From NCBI GenBank assembly GCA_025558095.1, contig JAIVFI010000017.1, positions 434,001 through 498,000 of the forward strand: a stretch of 64,000 nt of DNA, given 5' to 3'. The position numbers and the translations under genes were made by a program. This DNA is from Hyaloraphidium curvatum. Its lineage: Eukaryota > Monoblepharomycota > Hyaloraphidiomycetes > Hyaloraphidiales > Hyaloraphidiaceae. Shown here piece by piece: positions 23,401 through 32,601 of the stretch. Under the pieces are notes generated by a model. That model was not told the DNA's origin. It searched no databases and saw nothing but the letters and a program-made list of their open reading frames with translations. Within the stretch, counting starts at the first letter, position 1. Each line of letters starts with the position of its first letter.

Positions 23401-25675
23401 AGGTCGCGCTGGAGCTTGCTTCTTTGAACCCTCTACGAGCAAACGGCGTCGCGGAGGATCTTCCCGCGCCAAAGCCGTCGATATCCCTGGCCGAAAGGGT
23501 CAAGTCCGCGGAAAGCATTGCCGGACAGCTCCTCGTCAAAGCGCCTACGCTCACGTTTAAGGATCTTTCGTATTTCATTTCGGTTGGGAGGGGCAAAGAG
23601 CGCCAACTCCTCGACTCGGTGTCGGGCAGGATCGTTCCCGGGGCCCTGACGGCCCTGATGGGATTCACGGGCGCCGGCAAGACCACGTTGCAGGACGTGC
23701 TCGCTAGGCGCAAAACGGCGGGCCGGATCGAAGGTACAGTTCTTGTCGACAACGTGCCTCAAGGCGAGGACTTCAAGCGCATCATGGCTTATGCGGAGCA
23801 ATCGGATGTGCTCAACCCGAACTTCACGGTCCGCGAGTCGCTGCGGTTCAGCGCATACTGCCGCCAGCCCGCCGACGTGCCCAAGGAGGAAAAGGATTCG
23901 TACGTCGAGCAGGTCATCGACATCTTGGGGATGCATTCCATCGCCGAGGCGCTCGTCGGCTCGGTGGAGAAGGGCGTCGGAATCGGCCTCGTTGACCGTA
24001 AGAAGCTGAACATCGGCATTCAGGTGGGATTATCGGGCGAGTCGGGCGAGGTTCGCCGCTGACTCCATCTGCTTGCAGCTCGTTGCGAAACCTGAGGTCC
24101 TGATTCTGGACGAGCCGACCTCCGGCCAGGACAGCTTCGCCGCCTTCCAGATCGTGCGGCTGCTGCGCAATCTGGCTGATTTGGGTCTGGCTATCTTCTG
24201 CACGATCCACCAGCCTAGCGCTCTGCTCTTCGAGTACTTCGACAACCTCATCCTTATTGCTAATGGCGGCCGTGCTGTCTACGTCGGCGAGATCGGACCG
24301 GAAGCTGGCGCGGTGTGCGGTTTCTTCGCTCGCAACGGCGCCACGCCGATCGCCGACGGCGAGAATCCCGCCGAGTACTTGCTCGACGCAGGCAACGGGC
24401 TGCGCGACTCCGGAGGCATCAACACGCTCGCCTGGCCGCAGATCTGGAAGGAATCCGCCGAGTACGCTTCGCTCATGGAAACGATCGACAAGACGGTGGC
24501 CGCGGCGGTCGCACCTCCTCCGGACGCCAACACCCGCGAGTTTGCGCTCACCACGGCACAACAGATCCCGCTGGTCGTCGATAGGATGTTTCTAGATTAC
24601 TACCGAGATTTCGGTTACAACTTCGGAAGAATCATTCTCTCGATCATGCAGGGCGTCATTGTCGGGTTTACTTTCTTCCAGTAGGTTGCATCATTCTCTC
24701 GTTCACGCATGGCATAATGCCGGGTTACCTTCTCCAGGATGCCCAACACATTCAACGGCGCTGTTCTGCAGATGTTTGCTCTTTTCAGTGTGACTACTCT
24801 GGGAATACCCTACATCATCACGCCGGTCACCCCGTTCGACGAAAGGCGCAAGTACTTCTACCGGGACTCGGCTTCTGGGATGTACGGGTACCTTCCGTTC
24901 TCGCTCGCCATCACGATCGCCGAGCTTCCCTTCGCCATCCTCCCGTCTTGCGTGTTCTTCCTGATCATCTACTGGACCTACGGTGAGGATCTACTGCGTC
25001 GACAGGATTGGATTTTGCTGACGCCTCCGCCCCGATCGCAGGCCTCCAGATGGGGCATCTTGCGCCGCTCATTTTCCTGGCGGGACTCCTTTGCTTCCAC
25101 TATTGGTGCAATTCCTACGGCCAGAGCGTGGCTGCGCTCGCTCCCAACGCCGAGCTGGCCTCGCTCCTCATTTCGCTCTCGGTGACGCTGATGCCGGCCA
25201 TCAGCGGCGTGCCCGTTCCGTACAACGTTCTTCCGAATGCGTGGCTATGGTTCTACTACATCAATCCCTGTGAGTTACTTTTTGTGTGCCGTTGCGATTT
25301 AGCTGACGGTGCTCCGCAGACCACTACAGCGCGGGCATCTTCATCACCAACCAGCTCCACAATCTCCCCCTTACCTGCGTCCCCAGCGACCTCAAGGTCT
25401 TCAACCCCCCTCCCCCGCTCACCTGCGGGACCTACCTCGCGCCCGTGCTGGCCCAGGCGCCGGGATACCTCCTGAACCCCGGTGCGACGTCGGGGTGCGA
25501 GTACTGCCCGATCGACAACGGCGACTCCTTCCTGTCCTACCAGCTGGGCTGGTCTTGGAGCCAGATGGGCCTCTTCTTCGGTGTGCTGATCGCGCTGACG
25601 GTCGTCAACCGGCTTTCGCTCGTGTTCTTCATGTGGCGCAACACGCGGCGGAAGCTGGCGGCTGGGAAGAAGTGA
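20412..25675 (+). CDS. Full-size PDR/ABCG-type ABC transporter
   Basis: Twelve exons: 20412-21056, 21114-21757, 21808-22448, 22504-22681, 22736-22777, 22842-23074, 23124-23221, 23274-24023, 24079-24680, 24738-24982, 25042-25269, 25320-25675; 1553 aa. The order is NBD1-TMD1-NBD2-TMD2, the fungal pleiotropic drug resistance layout. NBD1 has a degenerate Walker A (GKPDSGASSL, Ala for the catalytic Lys), a good signature (VSGGERRRVS) and WDQPTKGLDS (Gln for the Walker B Glu). NBD2 has an intact Walker A (GFTGAGKTTL), Walker B LILDEPTSGQDS and H-loop TIHQPS, with a variant signature (VDRKKLNIG). The large ectoloop before the last helix is Cys-rich. Such pumps export hydrophobic compounds or lipids at the plasma membrane. 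The 22778-22841 intron needs a GC donor (gcaagt); a GT donor 15 nt downstream also keeps frame but adds five residues to the conserved WxYWINPLAY spacing. Confidence 0.9.
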
Positions 25676-25806
25676 TCACGACCGGACGACCCATAGACAT
25701 CTTCCTGCCCGGACGACATAGACATCTTCCTTGTGTGATCTGAACGCATTGCCAGAGGTGTCCATCGTGGCCCCAGTACAAAATCCCCGACCCAGATCAT
25801 CCCCGT

Positions 25807-27477
25807 TCACGTCCGCCCCTGCCAAGCCTGCTTCGCCCTCCCCGCCACGTCCGTCGCGAAGCCCGTGACCAGCGTCCACGCCTGCGCCGGGTTGGCAGCC
25901 AGCTTCCAGATGTCCGGCGCCGCCTCGGCCGCGGCGTGCCCCGCTGCGTGGCCGTTCTCGGCCGGCTTCTCGCCCTCGTCCTTCCCCCCAGCCTCGACGC
26001 CCGACGGCGGCGGCGTCGCCGGCTTCCGCAGCGCGGCTTCATGCGCCGCCTGCAGGTCCGCAAACATGTCCTTGCCCACCTCGGGCAGCCTCTCCACCAG
26101 CGCGTCCACGGCCGCACGGTATGTCTGCCCCGCAGCATCCTCTCCACCCTCACCGTCGGGATCCTCGAACAGTTCCGGCGGGATCTCCACCGCCGCACCG
26201 ATCGCGAAGCACTCCCCGAGCTTTTCCCTCCCCGGCGGCACCGGCACCGCGACCTTCTCCGCTGCGGCGCCGCACGCGAGCTCCAGCAGTGCGTCGACAG
26301 TGTCAAGGCCGCGGTGGATGGTCCTCGTCAGCGCTGATTTGCGTACGCGGAGTGCGTCGACGGCCTGGGCGATCTCGGCGGTTATCTTGGGGTGCGAAGC
26401 TAGCTCCAGGTCCGCCGTGTGAGCGCGCGGGGGTTGCGCGGGCGGGTGCGTGGAGTGGGGTTTGGAGGGCACGGATTGGAGGACGGCGTCGCGGAGCGCC
26501 TCCTCGCTCGCGCGCACCCCGTCAACTTTTTCCAGCATCCGGGTCAGGCGGTCCTCGAGCGAGCGCAGGTGGCGCTCCATCGTGGCGGTCGTGATCTGCG
26601 GCAGCCTGGGGCGGCGGCCGGCGTGATCTGGTGGTGGGTCCGCGGGCGGGGTGAGGGTAATACGGACGGCGCGAAGGGTAGTTGCAGAGGGCGGAGGTGG
26701 GGAGGCGGCGGGAGTGTCCGCGACGTCGTCCGCGCTCTCTGCGACCGAGTGCGTGTCGTCGTCGCCATCGGCCAAGCTCGTCTGCGACGCCGAGTCTGCG
26801 AGCTGCAGCAGGCCGCTAGACGATCCCTTCGCCCTGTGCGCACGCGGTTGGCGCGGGCGGGCGGCCTTTGCGCGGCCGAGGCCCGCCCTGCGGGCCGCCT
26901 CCCGCGTCGGCGACGCGGTCTCGCGCCTGCTGCGAGCGGCGTCGACGGCGGTTGTCGGCCACGACAGAAAAGAAACCGAGGCGGAGAGCGGCGACGGCGG
27001 CGCGGAGGTCTTGACCGGCGAGCCGGGCGGCGTGCCGGCGGCCGACCCCGCACCGGGGATCCCCAGCGTCAGACCGGAGCCCGAGCTGCCCAGACTCGCC
27101 GAGCTAGAGTTCGCAGCACCCGTGCTTAAATTCCCACTGGTAGAATTGCCGGGTCCCGGCTGCAGGTTCGGTGGGCCGCTTGCGTTTTCCAGGAGGGCGA
27201 GGGCGGCCGGCCCGGCCCGCCTCGCGCGCAGCAGACACAGCAGCAGCACGCCGCGCAGCGTGCGGATCTCCGGGAAGAGCAGCGCGCCGCACGCCGCCTC
27301 CACGCCGGCCAGCGCAGAGTGCTGCGCCGCCGCCGCCGCCCGCAGCGCGCGCGACACCGTCGCGAGGTTGTGGTCCGCGAGCAGCCACCGGAACGACGTG
27401 GCGATGGCGACGCCCGTGGCGACCGTGACAAGCCCCGCCACACTGAGCGTCAGCGTGGCGTCCGCGAGCCCGGACAT
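25807..27477 (-). CDS. Orphan protein with N-terminal membrane segment
   Basis: A single long open frame. An ATG at 27621 is possible, but the ATG at 27477 (MSGLADATLTLSVAGLVTVA) starts directly before a hydrophobic helix and is preferred (556 aa). A second hydrophobic stretch (LRGVLLLCLLRARR) follows. The centre is Ser/Pro/Thr-rich and low complexity, with an acidic patch (ADGDDDTHSVAESADDVAD). A short coiled coil (MERHLRSLEDRLTRMLEKV) and a helical C-terminal part (RAAVDALVERLPEVGKDMFA) complete it. No family was recognised. The shape suggests a membrane-anchored protein facing the cytosol. It ends convergently with the ABC transporter gene. Confidence 0.55.
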   Translation of the reverse strand: MSGLADATLTLSVAGLVTVATGVAIATSFRWLLADHNLATVSRALRAAAAAQHSALAGVEAACGALLFPEIRTLRGVLLLCLLRARRAGPAALALLENASGPPNLQPGPGNSTSGNLSTGAANSSSASLGSSGSGLTLGIPGAGSAAGTPPGSPVKTSAPPSPLSASVSFLSWPTTAVDAARSRRETASPTREAARRAGLGRAKAARPRQPRAHRAKGSSSGLLQLADSASQTSLADGDDDTHSVAESADDVADTPAASPPPPSATTLRAVRITLTPPADPPPDHAGRRPRLPQITTATMERHLRSLEDRLTRMLEKVDGVRASEEALRDAVLQSVPSKPHSTHPPAQPPRAHTADLELASHPKITAEIAQAVDALRVRKSALTRTIHRGLDTVDALLELACGAAAEKVAVPVPPGREKLGECFAIGAAVEIPPELFEDPDGEGGEDAAGQTYRAAVDALVERLPEVGKDMFADLQAAHEAALRKPATPPPSGVEAGGKDEGEKPAENGHAAGHAAAEAAPDIWKLAANPAQAWTLVTGFATDVAGRAKQAWQGRT

Positions 27478-27651
27478 CGCGGGATGGGCGGCGGTACTGG
27501 CGCCGTGACGAGGTGGCGGCAACAAGGCAAACAAATGTGACTTCGTTGCGTCATCGGCACTTCCTCGGCCCGCTAGCATCTCCTCCGACCACATTCTATC
27601 GTCAACACGCCGATATCCCATATTCTCTCCACAGGGCCCTCGCCCGCGTTC

Positions 27652-28886
27652 TCAAGGCGCCAGCTTGGTGACCGCCCCGTCCACAATCAGGTTGCTGCCC
27701 GTGCAGAACGCAGAAACGGGGCTGGCGAAAAACACCGTGGCGGCAGCCATCTCCTGCGGTGTGCCCATGCGGCCCGAGGGGTTGCCCGCAAGCGCGCCGG
27801 CGAACATTTCCGGCATGTGCTGCTCGATCGTCGCCCAGATTCCTGGCGCAAAGTACACGTTGCCTGGTTTCGAGAGGTCGTCAGAAGAGGTCCCCGCATA
27901 CATAACGACTCGGCCGAGACTTGCCTGGGCTTACGATGTTGAAGCTATTGGCGTAGGCAGCACAGTCAGACGGCGTGGGTGGGACAGTGGAAGGTGCTCA
28001 CCGAATGCCGTCCTTGGCGTACGTGCGGGCGGAGCCCTTGATGAAGAAGTTAAGCGCAGCCTTCATGGCACCGTAGCCTGCCAGCGACACATCGGTCAGA
28101 CGGACACGCGGTTCAGTTGTCGCATCGTCGTACCCTCGTAGAATCCGTCGATCTCGAGGCCCGACACAGAGGAAATGGCGATGAACGACGGGTTCTTGCT
28201 CTGCGGCCCCGATGGCGTCAGATCACGTCTTGGGAACGGGCGACAGCCGTCCTTTTACCTTGAGGAGGTGGGGCACTGAGGCGTTCCGCAGCCTGACGGC
28301 GCCCAGCACCTGTCGAGCGAAGTCGATGGATCAACACGATGTCCAGAAGCCATCGGCGACATCTGGGACCCACATCGATCTCGAAACACTCCTTCCAGGC
28401 CTCCTCATTGTCGCCTGCAACAACAGCCACGGTCAATCGGGTCCACTACTCCGGCCCGCTCAGCAGCACTGACCTCCTTTGAGCGCCGACACGTTCGAGA
28501 CCACCGTGTCCAGCCCACCCAGCGCGGCCGCCGCGTCGTCCACGAACTTCTTCAGCGCGGCGCCGTCGGACACGTCCACGCCGGCGCCGAACGCCTTGAC
28601 GCCGAACTTCTCCTGCAGCCCCTTGACCGCGGCCTCGACCTCGGCCGCGTTGCGCGAGCACAGCGCGATGTCGACGCCCTCGGCGGCCAGCGACTCGACG
28701 ATGCTCTTGCCGATGCCTTCGGTACACGTTCGTCGTCAGCCCCCGTTGTGGCTCTTGCGGGGAGACGGGAGACGGACCTTTGGTGCCGCCCGTCACGAGC
28801 GCCTTGGAGCCCTTCAGGGCGAAATCGACCTTGGTCCCCTTCCAGCCCGCGAGCAGGGGGACGGCGCCTTCTTTGCCGGAGGCCAT
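27652..28886 (-). CDS. Short-chain dehydrogenase/reductase, eight exons
   Basis: Exons 28886-28778, 28716-28474, 28414-28374, 28309-28259, 28200-28134, 28077-28002, 27944-27925 and 27863-27652 give 272 aa in one frame, although no long open frame spans the locus. Spliced motifs are those of a classical SDR: ALVTGGTKGIGKS (NAD(P) binding), SNVSALKGG in the NAG position, AISSVSG and YGAMK (Ser-Tyr-Lys catalytic set), NIVSPGNVYF, and the end GSNLIVDGAVTKLAP. Exons of 20, 41 and 51 nt are very short. The intron 27864-27924 starts with GC (gcaagt), because no GT donor restores the SPGNVYF motif. The substrate is unknown; it oxidises or reduces a carbonyl or alcohol. Confidence 0.83.
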
Positions 28887-29079
28887 GGTGGGGATTCGCT
28901 GGCGGGATGCGGTTGGGAGACGGTGCCGGCGATGGATCGTCGGCGGGCGCGGCGCCGCCGCCCGCGATCGATCGAGGTCGCCACAGCGCGCCAATTCGAC
29001 TGGCGGATGAAGGACCCTTCAATTAACAAGCTTGATGAGCTCGTGTTGCAGCGATGCCTCATCAGCCTCGAATCGCGGA

Positions 29080-29186
29080 CGCACTGCGCCTCCCGGGGCG
29101 TGCTGCACCGGGACTGCAAGCTCGACAACGTGCTGGCGTCGGCCGACGCAGGGTCGCGCTCATCGACTTCAACCGCTGCGCATCCT
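29080..29186 (+). pseudogene. Truncated copy of a kinase catalytic segment
   Basis: Positions 29080-29136 are identical to 31874-31930 of the kinase gene downstream (57 nt), and similarity continues to about 29186 with scattered substitutions and a 1-nt deletion. The copied part encodes the catalytic loop HCASRGVLHRDCKLDNVL and the start of the IDFN region, then goes out of frame. No N-lobe or C-lobe remains on either side. It is a broken, non-functional fragment, same orientation as its source and about 2.8 kb upstream of it. Confidence 0.8.
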
Positions 29187-29355
29187 CTGCTAACAGTCCT
29201 TCCCATTGGCCCTTCAAGATGTGGCCGGCGTCCGAGGGCCAAGGCCTGAGCAAGGACGCTCCGCCTGCGCCACTCGATCCCTCACGCACTGAGTCATTCT
29301 CACTCACCTTGAAGTCCACGAATCCTGCTTCGCATCGGACGACACTCCGCTCCAG

Positions 29356-30660
29356 ATGCGACGAAATTGCGCGCTTAACTTTTCTGCGGCCGGCGCCGCC
29401 CTGCTGCTCGCCTCGGCGGCGCTGCTGGCCTCGCCCGCCGCGGCGTCCCCCGTCGCGGTGGCACCCTCCAGCGATCCTCCGTTGCTCCCCCGCGGCCAAG
29501 CCGAAGTCGGCGAAGCCTGCGCCGGCTCCTCTTCCTCCTGCAAGTCGTTGTGCTGCTTCAGCGGCACCTGCGCACCGTTCGACCGCTGCTTCCCCTTTGG
29601 CTCCTTCGGCCTCGACGGCGCGGCCTGCAACTCCAGCTCCATCGACCAGTGCCTCTCCGGCTGCTGTGCGGACGGCGTCTGCTCCCCGAGAAGCGCCTGC
29701 GGTAATGCCGCGATCCCAAACGTGACGCCGCGCCCGGGTTTGATGGGCGACGCCTGCGCCTCGAGCGAGGGCGACGAGTGCCAGACGCAGTGCTGCCTTC
29801 GGGGTCAATGTGCCCCGGCAGTGGAGTGCTACGGCGGCGAGGCGTATCCCGTGCACCCGGGGCTGTACGGGGACGCCTGCCTGGCGAGCAACGCCTCGCA
29901 GTGTGCGACGGGGTGCTGCCTGGACGGCGTCTGCGTCGACTACGCCGAGTGCTTCGGCGGCGGCGAATCCGGCGGCGATGCCGACCTCGGGAAGCCGGAA
30001 GACCTGGTCGCGGCGGGGATCGGCGCGGGGATGCTCGTCTACCAGTGCCGATCTCCGGGCATGGTTGCCCTGACGTTCGACGACGGATCGTTCAAGGACA
30101 CCGAAGCGCTACTCAACATCCTCGACGGGCGCAACGTCAAGGCTACCTTCTTCGTCAATGGCCAGAACTTCGACGATGTAAGAAACCGCGCCGGTCTCAT
30201 CCGCCGGATGAAGAACACGGGACATTGCGCTGGGTTGCACGGATATTTCCACTATGACATGAGAACGCTCGACCGTGACAAGCAGTACGCGAACCTGAAG
30301 CAGCTCGACGACCTCCTGTTGCAGATCATGGGCGCCCGCACCAGATTCTTCCGCCCACCGTACGGAGGCATTGGCGCCGACACCGCCGCCGTCTGCGCTT
30401 CCCTCGGGCTCGACATAATCATGTGGAACGTCGATTCCCGGGACTGGGAGTACCACGACAATAAGCGCTCCGTTGCCGTGTACGAGGCGCAGTGCACCGA
30501 CCCGCGTACGCAGAGCTTCGTCGGCCTGCAGCACGACGTGTTCCCCGAGACGGCGCTGGGGCTCGCGTCGTGGGTGATCGACACGCTGCGGTACAGGGGC
30601 TTCAGGTTCGTGACGGTGGGGGAGTGCGTGTACGGCTCGACGTCGGCGTGCTACCAGTGA
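29356..30660 (+). CDS. Secreted polysaccharide deacetylase (chitin-deacetylase-like) with Cys-rich repeats
   Basis: Intronless, 434 aa. The ATG at 29356 opens a signal peptide (hydrophobic core GAALLLASAALLAS, cut near ASPVA). Residues 50-215 hold four Cys-rich repeats with a shared pattern (GDACASSEGDECQTQCC, GDACLASNASQCATGCC), each ending CxxGxC...C. The CE4 (NodB) domain follows: TFDDGS (motif 1; the usual last residue is Pro), HGYFH (motif 2; Gly where Ser or Thr is usual), RFFRPPYGG (motif 3) and LQHD (motif 5). CE4 enzymes remove acetyl groups from chitin or other GlcNAc polymers with an Asp-His-His metal triad, which is present. The repeats could bind chitin or form a disulfide-rich stalk. 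The C-terminus ends in SACYQ with no GPI signal. Confidence 0.87.
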   Translation: MRRNCALNFSAAGAALLLASAALLASPAAASPVAVAPSSDPPLLPRGQAEVGEACAGSSSSCKSLCCFSGTCAPFDRCFPFGSFGLDGAACNSSSIDQCLSGCCADGVCSPRSACGNAAIPNVTPRPGLMGDACASSEGDECQTQCCLRGQCAPAVECYGGEAYPVHPGLYGDACLASNASQCATGCCLDGVCVDYAECFGGGESGGDADLGKPEDLVAAGIGAGMLVYQCRSPGMVALTFDDGSFKDTEALLNILDGRNVKATFFVNGQNFDDVRNRAGLIRRMKNTGHCAGLHGYFHYDMRTLDRDKQYANLKQLDDLLLQIMGARTRFFRPPYGGIGADTAAVCASLGLDIIMWNVDSRDWEYHDNKRSVAVYEAQCTDPRTQSFVGLQHDVFPETALGLASWVIDTLRYRGFRFVTVGECVYGSTSACYQ

Positions 30661-31473
30661 TCGGGAGTCACGAGGCAGATCCGCGGCTCCGAACGATAGA
30701 CAGACATCTCCTATTCTTCTTTATATGTATTGTAAGTGCAGTTGAAGAGAAAAGAGGCTTCTTCTCGCCACCAAGTGTATCGCTGCCCAGCAGCGGAGAA
30801 CCCGTCGCAAGAACATGCATCCGTCGCAAGAACCCCCTGCCGTTGCCGCAGTACGAAGCCATACCTGTACCTGTCCGATGCCGATATCATGCCCGGCCCG
30901 GATGGCATGATCGCTTGCGTGCCAGCGCAGCATCCCGATCCGGAATGCAAGGGCACCCGCAGCGCGGCATAGCGCCGGCAGCGCGGCACGCGCAGGCACG
31001 GAAATTCCCGAAGATGCGGTGCGGCATTTACATCCGCCTTCTTATGCGGTCGCGGGGTGCTCCGATGGGCATTTGCCGGGGGTTGTGGATTGCGCAAGGT
31101 GATGAGCCTAATCGGTCGGAAGACTCACTTTGCACGTGACCCTTCCGGCCGGGGAGTCATTCGGGCTCTTGAGTCAAGAGCCCTCTTCTCACTCCCCTGG
31201 TCGAAAATCAACAAAGGACTCCGCCTCGTTGCCGTCGGAAGTGCCGCTTCCGTTGAGGCTTGGTTTGGGGTGTTGCCGTTTGGAACGTCGCTTGCGCCCC
31301 ACGAAGGGTCCGCGCAGCACCCGTTTCCGGCGGGCTCAGCGCTCCGACGTGGCATTCAAGCGAACCCAGCAGACATGCTGTCGCTTAGCAACAGCCAACA
31401 GCGAACGGCGGACCATATCTTCAGGCGTTCGCGGCGGTCACCCGGCCCGTATTCACGCCCGCACTCGCCCGCC
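30661..31473. other. Intergenic, 813 nt, upstream of kinase gene
   Basis: Contains no convincing coding frame. The first 130 nt are AT-richer than the rest (polyadenylation region of the deacetylase). A 13-nt direct repeat (gtcgcaagaac core) occurs near 30805-30835. The kinase frame is open upstream to 31057 but lacks family similarity there. Promoter content is presumed only. Confidence 0.4.
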
Positions 31474-32601
31474 ATGCCCCGCGCCGACCACAGCACCCGC
31501 ACTTCGCCCGCGCTGCCCGCGGAGGGCACGCTGCTCCGCGGCGCCGCCGCCGTCTGGCGCATCGGCCGCCCGCTCGGCAAGGGCTCCTTCGCCACCGTCT
31601 TCGAGGCGCGCGGCCCCAACGGCGAGCGCGCCGTCGTCAAGAGCGCCGCCCCCTCGCCGCAGGTCGACCGCGAGGCCGAGGCGCTCAGGAAGCTCGCGGG
31701 GCACCCCAACGTCGTGCGGCTGCTCGACGTCGCTCGCACGCCCGCGGCAACGCACCTCGTGCTCGAGCGGGTCGACGGCCTCGAGCTCTACGACTTCCTG
31801 CAGGCACAGCCGGCGGGCAGGATGCGGGAGGACCTCGCCCGCGCCGTGGCCACGCAGCTGCTGGACGCACTGGCGCACTGCGCCTCCCGGGGCGTGCTGC
31901 ACCGGGACTGCAAGCTCGACAACGTGCTGGTCTCGGCCGACGGCCGCGTCGTGCTCATCGACTTCAACCTCTGCGCCTCCTTCACCGACGCCACCTCGCA
32001 CACCGACCCCGTGGGCAGCATCCGCTACTGCGCCCCCACGGTGCTGGAGCTCGCCGCCGCCGGCCTGCCCTACCCCGCCGACGGCGGCTGGGTCGACGTC
32101 TACTCGGCCGCCGTGGTGGCCTACGCGTGCCTGACGGGGTGCTGGCCCTTCCGCGGGGACTCGCCCGAGGAGGCGCTGGAGGACTACCTGGCGGCGTTCG
32201 ACGCCCGCGGGGGGTTCGGGAGGGGGATCGAGTTCCCAGAGGACGTTTCGGAGCAGGCCCGGGCGTTCGTGCTCGCGGGGCTGGACTCGCGGTACCGCTT
32301 CCGCGCGGACGAGATGCGCGCGCACCCCTGGCTCGCCGAGGCGCCGCCGTCGCCCTCCGAGACCCTGGTCGGCTCCGAGGCGGGCTCGCCGTTCGCCCTC
32401 GACGACTTTGTCGACGCCGAGGCGCTCGCCGACTCGGCAAACGGGATGCAGCTCTGGAACAGCGCCAGCCCCGCCGCACCCTCGGCACCCCCGCTGGACC
32501 TCTGCACCGCGGCGCCGGAGGACGACGGGGAGGACACGGACTGCGAGGACGCGTGGGGCGGGGAGCTGGCGGCCGTGCTGCTCTCCATTTCAGCATGCTG
32601 A
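31474..32601 (+). CDS. Serine/threonine protein kinase with DFN motif (paralogue A)
   Basis: Intronless, 375 aa from the ATG at 31474 (MPRADHSTRTSP). The kinase domain runs from about residue 30 to 290: glycine loop GKGSFATV, VAIK lysine in AVVKSA, helix C Glu in DREAEALRKL, catalytic loop HRDCKLDN, then IDFN where kinases have DFG, and APTVLE for APE. The helix F segment is GGWVDVYSAAVVAYACLTG. The tail is acidic (EDDGEDTDCEDAWGG). HRD Asp, Asn and the VAIK Lys are kept, and the DFN Asp should still bind Mg, so activity is plausible. A second kinase with DFN lies 1.6 kb downstream. A broken copy of the catalytic segment lies upstream at 29080. Confidence 0.85.
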   Translation: MPRADHSTRTSPALPAEGTLLRGAAAVWRIGRPLGKGSFATVFEARGPNGERAVVKSAAPSPQVDREAEALRKLAGHPNVVRLLDVARTPAATHLVLERVDGLELYDFLQAQPAGRMREDLARAVATQLLDALAHCASRGVLHRDCKLDNVLVSADGRVVLIDFNLCASFTDATSHTDPVGSIRYCAPTVLELAAAGLPYPADGGWVDVYSAAVVAYACLTGCWPFRGDSPEEALEDYLAAFDARGGFGRGIEFPEDVSEQARAFVLAGLDSRYRFRADEMRAHPWLAEAPPSPSETLVGSEAGSPFALDDFVDAEALADSANGMQLWNSASPAAPSAPPLDLCTAAPEDDGEDTDCEDAWGGELAAVLLSISAC

